A stretch of 64,000 nucleotides of DNA from NCBI RefSeq assembly GCF_027947595.1, contig NZ_CP116257.1:1426001-1490000 (forward strand), given 5' to 3'. Each line of letters begins with the position of its first letter. Position 1 is the stretch's first letter. This document shows, one piece after another, positions 35,868 to 45,143 of the stretch. The stretch comes from Streptomyces lienomycini. GTDB lineage: Bacteria; Actinomycetota; Actinomycetes; Streptomycetales; Streptomycetaceae. The position numbers were made by a program, and so were the translations under genes. A model generated the notes under the pieces. It worked only from the letters and a program-made list of their open reading frames with translations, did no database searches and was not told where the DNA came from.

Positions 35868-37284
35868 CGAGGTCCGCGACGAGAGAGTCGGCGCATCGGG
35901 GCCGGTGCGGACGGGGCCGCGTCACGCGGCGCCCAGGAAGCCGCTGTTCACCAGGTTCCACGTACCCCCCGGCAAGGCGATAGCCCTGGCGGCGATGCCC
36001 ACGGCGATCCTCATGGGGCTGGGTCTCACCCCGACCCTCGCGCTCGCGGACGGCAACGACCAGGGCACGCCGTCGGCCAACAGCCTGACGGCCGAGGAGT
36101 ACCAGGCCTGCGTCGAGGCGATGGCGGGTGCCGACAAGGACGCGTCCGCCTCGCCCACGCCCTCCGCGACCGACGGGGCCGACGAGGGCGAGGACGACGC
36201 CAAGGAGCCCGACCCCTCGGCCTCCGCCGGGGACGCCGGCAAGGACGCGGACAAGGACAAGAACGAGCCTTCCTCACCCTCGTCATCCCCTTCGTCCTCT
36301 TCGTCGGATTCAGGTTCCGACGACAAGGACGGCGAGGACGCCAAGGACGGCAAGGCCGCCGACCCCGCCCCGAGCCCCTCCGCGTCCCAGGGCCAGGAGG
36401 CGGCCGGTGCGAGCGCCGCGCAGCCGTCGCCCTCCGAGTCGGAGAAGGGCGGCCTGCTGGACGGCATCGGCGACGCCCTGGAGGACTTCTTCACAGGCGG
36501 CAAGAAGGCCGACGAGGAGAGCCCCGGCCCCACGCCGACCCCCTCGGCGTCCCAGAACGCGGGCGACGCCGCGTCCGGCCCCGTGAAGGAGACCACCGAC
36601 AAGGTCACCGGCACGGTGAAGGACACCGTCGACGGCGTGACCGACGGCGTGACCGACGGGGCGTCGAAGGCGGCCGAGGACACCAAGGGCACGGTGGACG
36701 AGGCGGCCGAGAAGGCCAAGGAGGCCGAGGAGAAGGCCGAGGAGGAGGCCGAGGACGCCACCGCGTCGGCCGACCCGAGCCCGTCCGAGAGTTCCACCAC
36801 GGACCCGGAGGACTGCCCGGCGGCCACGGACGACGTGGGCGGCGTCGACAACACGCTGGCCGTGCCCGAGGACCCCTGGTACCTGGAGGCCAGCTCCCTC
36901 ACGCTGAAGGGCGCCTCCTACAAGGGGATCGTCGAGGTGCGGACGGCCTCGGGGGCCACGAAGAAGGTCCTGAAGTACGTCATCTCCAAGGGCACCGACA
37001 TCGGCGACCTGCACCAGATCGTGAAGGACGACACGACCGGCAAGACCCACCACGTGCAGGCGGCCAAGGGCTCGACGTCGACCATCACCGACGGCGACAC
37101 GGTGATGTACACGGAGAGCATCTCGGGCAACCTGCTGGGTCTGATCCCGATCACCTTCGACCCCGAGCACCCGCCGCCGCTGGACATCCCGCTCATCTAC
37201 TTCACCAAGGTGAAGGTCGTCCAGGCCGGCCAGTTCGGCGGCACCCTGCACATCCCCGGACTGCACCAGTACGTCACCGACTGA
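35857..37284 (+). CDS. Exported surface protein with acidic linker and amphipathic repeats
   Basis: 475 residues. A signal peptide (about 38-66, ending LTPTLALADG) is followed by an Asp/Ser/Pro/Ala-rich low-complexity region, then an amphipathic repeat stretch (about 246-303: TDKVTGTVKDTVDGVTDGVTDG and EEKAEEEAEDA) like LEA or apolipoprotein helices. The C-terminal ~135 residues from DPWYLEASSL form a compact, conserved-looking domain. Third gene of the DUF6230 operon, overlapping the second; GTG start after GGGGGG. An envelope function is likely, mechanism unknown. The open frame extends upstream but only into the previous gene. Confidence 0.85.
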   Translation: MSADEVRDERVGASGPVRTGPRHAAPRKPLFTRFHVPPGKAIALAAMPTAILMGLGLTPTLALADGNDQGTPSANSLTAEEYQACVEAMAGADKDASASPTPSATDGADEGEDDAKEPDPSASAGDAGKDADKDKNEPSSPSSSPSSSSSDSGSDDKDGEDAKDGKAADPAPSPSASQGQEAAGASAAQPSPSESEKGGLLDGIGDALEDFFTGGKKADEESPGPTPTPSASQNAGDAASGPVKETTDKVTGTVKDTVDGVTDGVTDGASKAAEDTKGTVDEAAEKAKEAEEKAEEEAEDATASADPSPSESSTTDPEDCPAATDDVGGVDNTLAVPEDPWYLEASSLTLKGASYKGIVEVRTASGATKKVLKYVISKGTDIGDLHQIVKDDTTGKTHHVQAAKGSTSTITDGDTVMYTESISGNLLGLIPITFDPEHPPPLDIPLIYFTKVKVVQAGQFGGTLHIPGLHQYVTD

Positions 37285-37327
37285 AGCGCGGACGAGCCCG
37301 CACGGGCCCGGCCGGAGCCGCGAACGC

Positions 37328-37366
37328 CGCTGAGGGCGCCCCCTGCGACAGGGGGCGCCCTCAGCG
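37328..37366. terminator. Strong bidirectional terminator
   Basis: An uninterrupted 18-bp stem (left arm from 37328 CGCTGAGGGCG..., right arm ending ...CGCCCTCAGCG at 37366) with a 3-nt CGA loop. It separates the convergent surface-protein gene and pyk. Confidence 0.85.
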
Positions 37367-37408
37367 CCGTACAGAAGAAGCCGTACGGAATCGGTGTGCG
37401 GGAGACCG

Positions 37409-38839
37409 TCAGCCGCGGCGGGTCTCGCCCAGGTGGTGCACGCGGACCATGTTGGTGGTGCCGGGCACGCCGGGGGGCGAACCGGCGGTGATCACGACGA
37501 TGTCGCCGTCGTCGAAGCGGCCCAGGCGCATCGTCTCCTGGTCCACCAGGTCGACCATCTCGTCGGTGCTGTTCACGAACGGCACCACGTGCGGCTCCAC
37601 GCCCCAGCTGAGCGTCAGCTGGTTGCGGGTGGACTCGTCGGTGGTGAAGGCCAGGATCGGCTGGCAGGCGCGGTAGCGGGACAGCCGGCGGGCGGTGTCG
37701 CCGGACTGGGTGAAGGCCACCAGGCCCTTGCCGCCGAGGAAGTCGGCGATCTCGGCGGCGGCACGCGCCACCGAACCGCCCTGCGTGCGCGGCTTCTTGC
37801 CCGGGACCAGCGGCTGCAGGCCCTTGGAGAGCAGCTCCTGCTCGGCGGCGGTGACGATCTTCGACATCGTCTTGACGGTCTCGATCGGGTACGCGCCCAC
37901 GCTCGACTCGGCGGACAGCATCACCGCGTCGGCACCGTCCAGGATCGCGTTGGCCACGTCGGAGGCCTCGGCGCGGGTCGGACGCGAGTTGGTGATCATC
38001 GACTCCATCATCTGGGTCGCCACGATCACCGGCTTGGCGTTGCGCCGGCACAGCTCGATCAGGCGCTTCTGCACCATGGGGACCTTCTCGAGCGGATACT
38101 CGACGGCCAGGTCGCCACGGGCCACCATGACGGCGTCGAAGGCCGCGACGACGCCCTCCATGTTCTCCACCGCCTGCGGCTTCTCCACCTTGGCGACGAC
38201 GGGAACGCGGCGGCCCTCCTCGTCCATGACGCGGTGCACGTCGGCGACGTCCTTGGCGTCCCGGACGAAGGAGAGGGCGACCATGTCGCAGCCCATGCGC
38301 AGCGCGAAACGGAGGTCCTCGACGTCCTTGTCGCTCAGCGCGGGGACGTTGACCGCCGCACCGGGCAGGTTGATGCCCTTGTGGTCGGAGATGACGCCGC
38401 CCTCGATGACGATCGTCTTCACCCGGGGGCCCTCGACCTCGGTGACCTTCAGCTCGACGTTGCCGTCGTTGATGAGGACCTGGTCGCCCTTGGTGACGTC
38501 GCCGGGCAGGCCCTTGTACGTCGTGCCGCAGATCGTCCTGTCGCCCGCGACGTCCTCGGTGGTGATGGTGAACTCGTCACCGCGCACCAGCTCGACGGGA
38601 CCCTCCGCGAAGGTCTCCAGGCGGATCTTCGGGCCCTGCAGGTCGGCGAGGACGCCCACGGCCCTGCCGGTCTCCTTGGCGGCGGCCCTGACCCGGTCGT
38701 AACGCCCCTGGTGCTCGGCGTGACTGCCGTGGCTGAAGTTGAAGCGGGCCACGTTCATGCCGGCTTCGATCAGCGAGACGAGCTGCTCATGGGAGTCGAC
38801 CGCGGGGCCGAGAGTACAGACGATTTTCGAACGGCGCAT
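37409..38839 (-). CDS. pyk: Pyruvate kinase
   Basis: 476 residues, complete. Begins MRRSKIVCTLGPAVDS; catalytic KVEKPQAVEN, metal-binding VMVARGDLAVE and the ATQMMESMI signature are present. It converts phosphoenolpyruvate and ADP to pyruvate and ATP. It lies 73 nt downstream of ackA on the same strand. The leader carries TAGGAT six bases before the ATG (AGGA may also serve as a ribosome site) and a 12-bp palindrome. Streptomycetes have two pyruvate kinases; this location corresponds to the one I know as pyk2. Confidence 0.96.
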   Translation of the reverse strand: MRRSKIVCTLGPAVDSHEQLVSLIEAGMNVARFNFSHGSHAEHQGRYDRVRAAAKETGRAVGVLADLQGPKIRLETFAEGPVELVRGDEFTITTEDVAGDRTICGTTYKGLPGDVTKGDQVLINDGNVELKVTEVEGPRVKTIVIEGGVISDHKGINLPGAAVNVPALSDKDVEDLRFALRMGCDMVALSFVRDAKDVADVHRVMDEEGRRVPVVAKVEKPQAVENMEGVVAAFDAVMVARGDLAVEYPLEKVPMVQKRLIELCRRNAKPVIVATQMMESMITNSRPTRAEASDVANAILDGADAVMLSAESSVGAYPIETVKTMSKIVTAAEQELLSKGLQPLVPGKKPRTQGGSVARAAAEIADFLGGKGLVAFTQSGDTARRLSRYRACQPILAFTTDESTRNQLTLSWGVEPHVVPFVNSTDEMVDLVDQETMRLGRFDDGDIVVITAGSPPGVPGTTNMVRVHHLGETRRG

Positions 38840-38867
38840 GGGGCGATCCTATCGGTTTGTTTCGGCG

Positions 38868-38879
38868 CGGAATATTCCG
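38868..38879. promoter_or_regulatory. CGGAATATTCCG palindrome upstream of pyk
   Basis: A perfect 12-bp palindrome 29 nt before the pyk start, near the -35 position of a TAGGAT -10 box, with a further CGGAA copy beside it. A candidate operator for pyk expression separate from pta-ackA. Confidence 0.45.
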
Positions 38880-38912
38880 TCTGGCGGAAAATACAAAAGG
38901 GCGGGATGCCGC

Positions 38913-40127
38913 TCAGGTGAGATTCCCCGAATCCTTTACCAGCGCGTAGGTCTGTGTCGCGATCTCCATTTCCTCGTCCGTGGGCACCACGGCCACCGCC
39001 ACCCGCGCGTCCGCGGGCGAGATCAGCCGCGCCCCGTCGCCGCGTACGGCGTTCAGCCCGCCGTCCACCGCCAGGCCGAGCCCCTCCAGGCCCGCCAGGG
39101 CGGCTTCCCGCACCGGCGCCGAGTTCTCGCCCACCCCGGCGGTGAAGGCCACGGCGTCCACCCGCCCGAGAACGGCGTAATAGGCGCCGATGTACTTCTT
39201 GAGCCGGTGAATGTAGATGTCGAAGGCGAGCGCCGCCCGTTCGTCGCCCGCGTCGACACGGCGGCGGATCTCCCGCATGTCGTTGTCCCCGCACAGCCCG
39301 ATCAGACCACTCCTCTTGTTGAGGAGAGTGTCGATCTCGTCCGCGGACATTCCGCCAACACGCATCAAATGGAAGATGACGGCCGGGTCCGTGTCTCCCG
39401 AGCGCGTACCCATCACGAGCCCCTCCAAAGGCGTCAGCCCCATGGAGGTGTCCACGCACCGCCCGCCCCGCACGGCCGAGGCGGACGCCCCGTTGCCCAG
39501 ATGCAGCACGATCACGTTCACGTCCTCGGGCGCCCGGCCCAGCAGCCTCGCCGTCTCCCGCGACACGTACGCGTGCGAGGTGCCGTGGAAGCCGTAGCGG
39601 CGGATCCGGTGGGCGTCGGCGGTCTCGACGTCGATCGCGTAGCGGGCCGCGGACTCCGGCATCGTCGTGTGGAACGCGGTGTCGAACACGGCGACCTGCG
39701 GCAGGTCCGGGCGCAGCGCCCGCGCGGTGCGGATGCCGGTGAGGTTCGCCGGGTTGTGCAGCGGGGCGACCGGGATGAGCCGCTCGATCTCGGCGAGCAC
39801 GGCGTCGTCGACCACGGTCGGCTCGGTGAAGCGCAGACCGCCGTGGACCACCCGATGCCCGATCGCGGCCAGCTCGGGGGAGTCGAGGCCCAGGCCGTCC
39901 CGGTCCAGCTCGGCCGCCATGGCCTTCAGCGCGGCGTCGTGGTCGGGCACCGACCCGTTCCGCTCGCGGCTCTCCCCGTGCGCCGGGGAGTGCTGGAGAC
40001 GGGAGCCGGACTCGCCGATCCGCTCGACGAGGCCCACCGCCGGCCGACTGCCGTCGCGCATGTCGAGCAGCTGGTACTTCACCGACGAGGAGCCGGAGTT
40101 GAGGACGAGGACTCGGGTGCCGGTCAC
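38913..40127 (-). CDS. ackA: Acetate kinase
   Basis: 404 residues. Family motifs VLVLNSGSSSVKYQLLD, FDTAFHTTMPESAARYAI, GFHGTSHAYV, HLGNGASASA and TAGVGENSAPVREA are intact. It makes acetate and ATP from acetyl phosphate and ADP, and the reverse. GTG start overlaps the pta stop by four bases (GTGA). Confidence 0.97.
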   Translation of the reverse strand: MTGTRVLVLNSGSSSVKYQLLDMRDGSRPAVGLVERIGESGSRLQHSPAHGESRERNGSVPDHDAALKAMAAELDRDGLGLDSPELAAIGHRVVHGGLRFTEPTVVDDAVLAEIERLIPVAPLHNPANLTGIRTARALRPDLPQVAVFDTAFHTTMPESAARYAIDVETADAHRIRRYGFHGTSHAYVSRETARLLGRAPEDVNVIVLHLGNGASASAVRGGRCVDTSMGLTPLEGLVMGTRSGDTDPAVIFHLMRVGGMSADEIDTLLNKRSGLIGLCGDNDMREIRRRVDAGDERAALAFDIYIHRLKKYIGAYYAVLGRVDAVAFTAGVGENSAPVREAALAGLEGLGLAVDGGLNAVRGDGARLISPADARVAVAVVPTDEEMEIATQTYALVKDSGNLT

Positions 40128-42217
40128 AGGTCGGACGCCTTCTCGCTCGGGGACTGCTGGGCCTGGATCGCCGTGATGGCGACGGTGTTGACGATGTCCT
40201 GCACGAGCGCGCCCCGCGACAGGTCGTTGACCGGCTTGCGCAGCCCCTGGAGCACCGGGCCGACCGCGATGGCGCCGGCCGAGCGCTGCACCGCCTTGTA
40301 CGTGTTGTTGCCGGTGTTCAGGTCGGGGAAGATCAGCACGCTGGCCTGCCCGGCGACCGCCGAGCCGGGCATCTTGGTCGCGGCCACGGACGGCTCGACC
40401 GCGGCGTCGTACTGGATCGGCCCCTCGATGCTGAGGTCCGGGCGGCGTGAGCGGACCAGCTCGGTGGCCTCGCGCACCTTGTCGACGTCGGCGCCGCTGC
40501 CGGACGTGCCCGTCGAGTACGACAGCATCGCGATCCGCGGCTCCACCCCGAACCGCGCCGCCGTCGCCGCCGACTGCGTCGCGATGTCGGCGAGCTGCTC
40601 GGCGTCCGGGTCCGGGTTGACCGCGCAGTCGCCGTAGACCAGGACCTTGTCGGCCAGGCACATGAAGAAGACCGAGGAGACGATCGCGGCGTCCGGCTTC
40701 GTCTTGATGATCTCGAAGGCCGGGCGGATCGTCGCCGCGGTCGAGTGCACCGAGCCCGACACCATGCCGTCGGCGAAGCCCTCCTGCACCATCAGCGTGC
40801 CGAAGTAGTTCACGTCGGAGACCACGTCGTACGCCAGCTCCACGGTCACGCCCCTGTGGGCGCGCAGGGCGGCGTACTTCTCGGCGAAGGAGTCGCGCAG
40901 CTCGCTGACGGACGGGTCGATCAGCTCGGCGCCGGCGAGGTCGATGCCCAGGTCGGCGGCCTTCTTGCGGATCTGCTCGATGGGACCGAGCAGCGTCAGC
41001 TCGCACACGCCGCGGCGCAGCAGCACCTCCGCCGCGTGCAGCACCCGCTCCTCGGTGCCCTCGGGCAGGACGACCCGGCGCAGGTCGGAGCGGGCCTGTT
41101 CGAGCAGCTTGTGCTCGAACATCATCGGCGTGACGCGGTCGCCGCTGGGCGCGGAGACCCGCCGGCTGAGCTCGGCGGTGTCCACGCAGCGCTCGAACAG
41201 GCCGAGGGCGGTCTCGGCCTTGCGCGGGGCGGCCGCGTTGAGCTTGCCCTCCAGGGAGAACAGCTGCGCGGCGGTGGGGAAGCTGGTGCCCGGCACCGAG
41301 AGCACCGGTGTGCCCGGGGCCAGCCGGGCGGCGAGGGTGAGGATGCCCTCGCCGGGCACCTCGTCCAGGGTCAGGAGCACGCCGGCTATCGGCGGGGTGC
41401 CGGCGCTGTGCGCGGCCAGCGTGCCGACCACCAGGTCGGCGCGGTCGCCCGGGGTGATCACCAGGCAGCCCGGGGTCAGGGCGGCCAGCAGGTTGGGCAG
41501 CATGGCCCCGCCGAAGACGAAGTCCAGCGCGTCGCGGGCGAGCCCGGAGTCGTCGCCGAGGACCACCGTGGCGCCGAGGGCGTGCGCGATCTGGGAGACC
41601 GTCGGTGCGGAGAGGGCGGGCTCGTCCGGCACCACCCAGCACGGCACCGGCAGCCGGTGCTCGACCCGCTCGGCGATCTCGTCCCGGTCCTCGCGGGCGA
41701 CCCGGTTGGTCACCATGGCCAGGACGTCGCAGCCGAGCCCGTCGTAGGCGCGGAAGGCGTTGCGGGTCTCGGCGAGCACCGACTCGGCACTCTGCCCGCG
41801 GCCGCCGACGACGGGGAGGACGGAGGCGCCGAACTCGTTGGCGAGCCGCGCGTTCAGCGACAGCTCGTCCGGGAACTGGGTGTCGGCGTAGTCGGTGCCG
41901 AGGACGAGGACGACGTCGTAGTCCCGCGCGACCAGGTGGAACCGGTCGACCAGCGCGGACACCAGTTCGTCCACGCCCTGTTCGGCCTGGAGGGCGGACG
42001 CCTCCTGGTAGTCCATGCCGTACACCGTCGCCGGGTCCTGCGAGAGCCGGTAGCGGGAGCGCAGCAGCTCGAAGAGCCGGTCGGGCCCGTCGTGGACCAG
42101 GGGACGGAAGACGCCGACCCGGTCGACCTGCCGGGTCAGGAGTTCCATGACCCCCAGCTCGACGACCTGACGGCCGTCGCCGCGGTCGATACCGGTCACG
42201 TACACGCTGCGCGTCAC
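40124..42217 (-). CDS. pta: Phosphate acetyltransferase
   Basis: 697 residues, the long form: an N-terminal P-loop-like domain (from MTRSVYVTGIDRGDGRQVVELGV), a DRTGG regulatory domain (about 215-330) and the C-terminal catalytic PTA domain (SDLRRVVLPEGTEERVLHAAE, DGMVSGSVHSTAATIRPA, FPDLNTGNNTYKAVQRSA). It exchanges acetyl-CoA and acetyl phosphate. GTG start after GGAGAG. First gene of pta-ackA and possibly pyk; divergent from pfkA. Confidence 0.97.
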   Translation of the reverse strand: MTRSVYVTGIDRGDGRQVVELGVMELLTRQVDRVGVFRPLVHDGPDRLFELLRSRYRLSQDPATVYGMDYQEASALQAEQGVDELVSALVDRFHLVARDYDVVLVLGTDYADTQFPDELSLNARLANEFGASVLPVVGGRGQSAESVLAETRNAFRAYDGLGCDVLAMVTNRVAREDRDEIAERVEHRLPVPCWVVPDEPALSAPTVSQIAHALGATVVLGDDSGLARDALDFVFGGAMLPNLLAALTPGCLVITPGDRADLVVGTLAAHSAGTPPIAGVLLTLDEVPGEGILTLAARLAPGTPVLSVPGTSFPTAAQLFSLEGKLNAAAPRKAETALGLFERCVDTAELSRRVSAPSGDRVTPMMFEHKLLEQARSDLRRVVLPEGTEERVLHAAEVLLRRGVCELTLLGPIEQIRKKAADLGIDLAGAELIDPSVSELRDSFAEKYAALRAHRGVTVELAYDVVSDVNYFGTLMVQEGFADGMVSGSVHSTAATIRPAFEIIKTKPDAAIVSSVFFMCLADKVLVYGDCAVNPDPDAEQLADIATQSAATAARFGVEPRIAMLSYSTGTSGSGADVDKVREATELVRSRRPDLSIEGPIQYDAAVEPSVAATKMPGSAVAGQASVLIFPDLNTGNNTYKAVQRSAGAIAVGPVLQGLRKPVNDLSRGALVQDIVNTVAITAIQAQQSPSEKASDL

Positions 42218-42232
42218 GCAAGCTCTCCGTTT

Positions 42233-42276
42233 CGTCGGGCCGGGCGTTTCGTCTTCGTCGGGCCGGGCGTTTCGTC
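42233..42276. repeat. 23-bp tandem repeat upstream of pta
   Basis: CGTCGGGCCGGGCGTTTCGT occurs at 42233 and 42256 (period 23), with partial copies of TTTCGTCGGG on both sides. It lies just upstream of the pta start, where it could hold two sites for one regulator. Confidence 0.55.
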
Positions 42277-42292
42277 GGGGGGCACAACCCTC

Positions 42293-42321
42293 TTGACAGT
42301 ACCTCCGGCGATGGTTAAGGC
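42293..42321 (+). promoter_or_regulatory. pfkA promoter candidate
   Basis: TTGACA at 42293-42298, a perfect -35, with TAAGGC at 42316-42321 after 17 bp (or TTAAGG after 16). It would start transcription about 105 nt before the pfkA ATG. Confidence 0.5.
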
Positions 42322-42437
42322 GCCCGTCAGCGCTGCTCGGCGGCGGCAGTCGTCCCGCCTGCCGTCCACCGGCGTCCGGGCCGTGGAACAATTGGCTCGG
42401 CTCACCGGTGTCAACAGCGAGCAGGAGACACAGCACG

Positions 42438-43463
42438 ATGCGTATCGGAGTTCTCACCGCAGGCGGCGACTGCCCCGGCCTGAACGCAGTGATCCGGTCG
42501 GTCGTGCACCGAGCGGTCGACAACTACGGCGACGAGGTCATCGGCTTCGAGGACGGCTACGCGGGCCTGCTGGACGGCCGTTACCGCACCCTCGACCTCA
42601 ACGCCGTCAGCGGCATCCTCGCCCGCGGCGGCACCATCCTCGGCTCCTCCCGGCTGGAGCGCGACCGGCTCCGCGAGGCCTGCGAGAACGCCGGCGACAT
42701 GATCCAGAACTTCGGCATCGACGCCCTGATCCCGATCGGCGGCGAGGGCACGCTCACGGCCGCCCGGATGCTGTCCGACGCGGGTCTGCCCGTCGTCGGC
42801 GTGCCGAAGACCATCGACAACGACATCTCCTCCACCGACCGCACCTTCGGCTTCGACACCGCCGTCGGCGTGGCCACCGAGGCGATGGACCGCCTCAAGA
42901 CCACCGCCGAGTCCCACCAGCGTGTGATGGTCGTCGAGGTCATGGGCCGGCACGCCGGCTGGATCGCCCTGGAGTCCGGCATGGCCGCCGGCGCCCACGG
43001 CATCTGCCTGCCCGAGCGCCCCTTCGACCCCGCCGACCTGGTCAAGATGGTCGAGGAGCGCTTCGCCCGCGGCAAGAAGTTCGCCGTCGTCTGCGTCGCC
43101 GAGGGCGCCCACCCCGCCCAGGGCTCCATGGACTACGGCAAGGGCGCCATCGACAAGTTCGGCCACGAGCGCTTCCAGGGCATCGGCACCGCCCTCGCCT
43201 TCGAGCTGGAGCGCAGGCTCGGCAAGGAGGCCAAGCCGGTCATCCTCGGCCATGTCCAGCGCGGCGGCGTACCCACCGCGTACGACCGTGTCCTCGCCAC
43301 CCGCTTCGGCTGGCACGCGGTGGAGGCCGCGCACCGGGGCGACTTCGGCCGGATGACGGCGCTGCGCGGCACGGACGTCGTGATGGTGCCGCTGGCGGAG
43401 GCCGTGACCGAGCTGAAGACGGTGCCGAAGGACCGGATGGACGAGGCCGAGTCGGTCTTCTAG
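42438..43463 (+). CDS. pfkA: 6-phosphofructokinase
   Basis: 341 residues of group III PFK. MRIGVLTAGGDCPGLNAVIR binds nucleotide; PIGGEGTLTAAR has Gly at the position that favours ATP over pyrophosphate, followed by VPKTIDNDI and the catalytic base in that segment; MGRHAGWIA and LGHVQRGG bind fructose 6-phosphate. CAGGAGA precedes the ATG; an in-frame start 10 codons earlier lacks a good ribosome site. Divergent from pta-ackA-pyk, so upper and lower glycolysis steps flank one control region. Confidence 0.96.
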   Translation: MRIGVLTAGGDCPGLNAVIRSVVHRAVDNYGDEVIGFEDGYAGLLDGRYRTLDLNAVSGILARGGTILGSSRLERDRLREACENAGDMIQNFGIDALIPIGGEGTLTAARMLSDAGLPVVGVPKTIDNDISSTDRTFGFDTAVGVATEAMDRLKTTAESHQRVMVVEVMGRHAGWIALESGMAAGAHGICLPERPFDPADLVKMVEERFARGKKFAVVCVAEGAHPAQGSMDYGKGAIDKFGHERFQGIGTALAFELERRLGKEAKPVILGHVQRGGVPTAYDRVLATRFGWHAVEAAHRGDFGRMTALRGTDVVMVPLAEAVTELKTVPKDRMDEAESVF

Positions 43464-43490
43464 GCGGCGAGGGCGCCGCTCACGGGTTGC

Positions 43491-44195
43491 TCACGGGTGC
43501 CGTTGCACCGCCGTCCAGAAGTGGTCCACGATCCGGTCGAGGAAGTCCCGGCCCCCGGCGCTGGAGCCGGCCGCGCCGCCGCCCCAGCTGAGGGTGGCGG
43601 CCATGCGCCCCTGGTAGTCCTGGTGCAGTACCTGGAGGACGTTCTCCAGGACCCGCCGGTCCAGCGGGGCGAGCTTGCCGATCGGGCGGACACAGCCCTG
43701 CCAGCGGGTGGTCACCGCGCTCGTCAGCAGCTCGGCCAGCTTCTCCTCGCGCCCGGTGACGGTCACGAAGTCGGGCAGCGAGAGGCCGAGCACGTTGGCG
43801 AGCTGGGCCGACTGCCGGTCGGTGCCGCGCCAGTCGTCCGCCTCCTCCATCCGCTGGTAGGCGGGGAGCCCGAGCCCGACCGCACGCGCCACGTCCTCGG
43901 GCGCCAGACCGCGGGCGGCGCGGTGCTCGCGCAGGGACTGCGGCCGGCCGATCAGCTCACCGGGCGAGCACCACAGCACCCCCGCGAGGGCCGTCAGCTC
44001 GGGCCCTACGGGGGAGACCGTCCCCCGCTCCCAGGCGACGACGTGGTCGGGGGTGACGTACGGCAGTCCGTACGAGACCCGTATGCCGTGGGCGACGTGC
44101 TCGGGTCCCATGTTGAGGGCGGCACGCAGCCGGCGGGCGGCGAGGGCGTTGAACGGGGGACCCGACTGGCTCGGGTCGGCTGAGGGTCGGCGCAC
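43491..44195 (-). CDS. XRE-type helix-turn-helix DNA-binding protein
   Basis: 234 residues (237 from GTG 44204). Two helix-turn-helix-like segments: LNMGPEHVAHGIRVSYGLPYVTPDHVVAWERG and LREHRAARGLAPEDVARAVGLGLPAYQRMEEADDW; the second matches the XRE pattern. The C-terminal part (LAELLTSAVTTRWQGCVRPIGKLAPLDRR) is shared by streptomycete proteins of unknown role. On the minus strand TACGGT lies 7 nt before GTG 44195 with no ribosome site, so I prefer that start and a leaderless mRNA. It is convergent with pfkA; targets unknown. Confidence 0.85.
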   Translation of the reverse strand: MRRPSADPSQSGPPFNALAARRLRAALNMGPEHVAHGIRVSYGLPYVTPDHVVAWERGTVSPVGPELTALAGVLWCSPGELIGRPQSLREHRAARGLAPEDVARAVGLGLPAYQRMEEADDWRGTDRQSAQLANVLGLSLPDFVTVTGREEKLAELLTSAVTTRWQGCVRPIGKLAPLDRRVLENVLQVLHQDYQGRMAATLSWGGGAAGSSAGGRDFLDRIVDHFWTAVQRHP

Positions 44196-44302
44196 GCGCC
44201 ACACCGTAGGGGCACGGGGCGGCGCTGGCTACGGACTGTTCGGCCAGCGATACGGATTGTAGGAACATACGGGCGCGAGGTGGACCCCCGTGTGTCCCGC
44301 GC

Positions 44303-45142
44303 TCACCCCTTCACCGCCCCGCCCAGCGCGAATCCCCCGCCGAGCCGCCGGGAGATCAGCACGTACAGCAGGACGACCGGCGTCGAGTAGACGATCGAGA
44401 ACGCCGTCAGTTGCCCGTACGCGACCATGCCCCGGTTGCCGAAGAAGTCGTTGATGCTGACCGAGGCGGGCATCTGGTCCGGGGAGAGCAGCAGCATGAA
44501 GGGGACGAAGAAGTTCCCCCACATCATCACGAACGAGAAGACGGTCACCACCGCCACGCCCGGTCCCATCAGCGGCAGCACGATCCGCAGCAGCGACTGG
44601 AAGGACGACGCCCCGTCCGTCCAGGCCGCCTCCTCCAGTTCCTTCGGCACGCCGTCCATGAAGTTCTTCATCAGCCAGATGGCGAAGGGCAGTTGCGAGG
44701 CGGCGAAGAAGAAGATCGTCCCCTGCATGGTGTCGATCATGTTCACCCGCACGAAGAGCGCGTAGACCGGCACCATGATCGCGGTGATGGGGAGGCTGGT
44801 CGCGAACAGGATCGTCAGCAGGAACGGCCGGTTCAGCCGCGACCGGAACCGGGAGAGCGGATACGCCGCCAGCGCCGCGCACACCACCGTCAGCAGCGTC
44901 GCCCCGCCGCACAGGATGAGGCTGTTGAGCAGCGGGGTGAAGGTGATCTCCGGGGTGAGGACGGCGTCGAAGTTGTCCAGCGTGACCCCGTCGGGGACCT
45001 TGACCCGCAGGCTCGCGTGCGGGTCGAGGGCGGACAGCACCACCCAGGCCAGCGGCAGCACGAAGGCCGCGGCCACCACCAGCAGCCCGGCGTCGGCGGC
45101 GGTGCGGCGCCGGTTGCGCCGGGCGGCGTGGGTGTGGGCCAT
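44303..45142 (-). CDS. Carbohydrate ABC transporter permease (MalG-type)
   Basis: 279 residues, six membrane helices. The EAA loop that docks on the ATPase reads ELEEAAWTDGASSFQSLLRIVLP. It begins after a basic N-terminus (HAARRNRRRTAAD). Last of three importer genes; no ATPase is encoded here, so it probably uses a shared MsiK-type ATPase as is usual in Streptomyces. Confidence 0.94.
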   Translation of the reverse strand: MAHTHAARRNRRRTAADAGLLVVAAAFVLPLAWVVLSALDPHASLRVKVPDGVTLDNFDAVLTPEITFTPLLNSLILCGGATLLTVVCAALAAYPLSRFRSRLNRPFLLTILFATSLPITAIMVPVYALFVRVNMIDTMQGTIFFFAASQLPFAIWLMKNFMDGVPKELEEAAWTDGASSFQSLLRIVLPLMGPGVAVVTVFSFVMMWGNFFVPFMLLLSPDQMPASVSINDFFGNRGMVAYGQLTAFSIVYSTPVVLLYVLISRRLGGGFALGGAVKG

Positions 45143-45143
45143 C

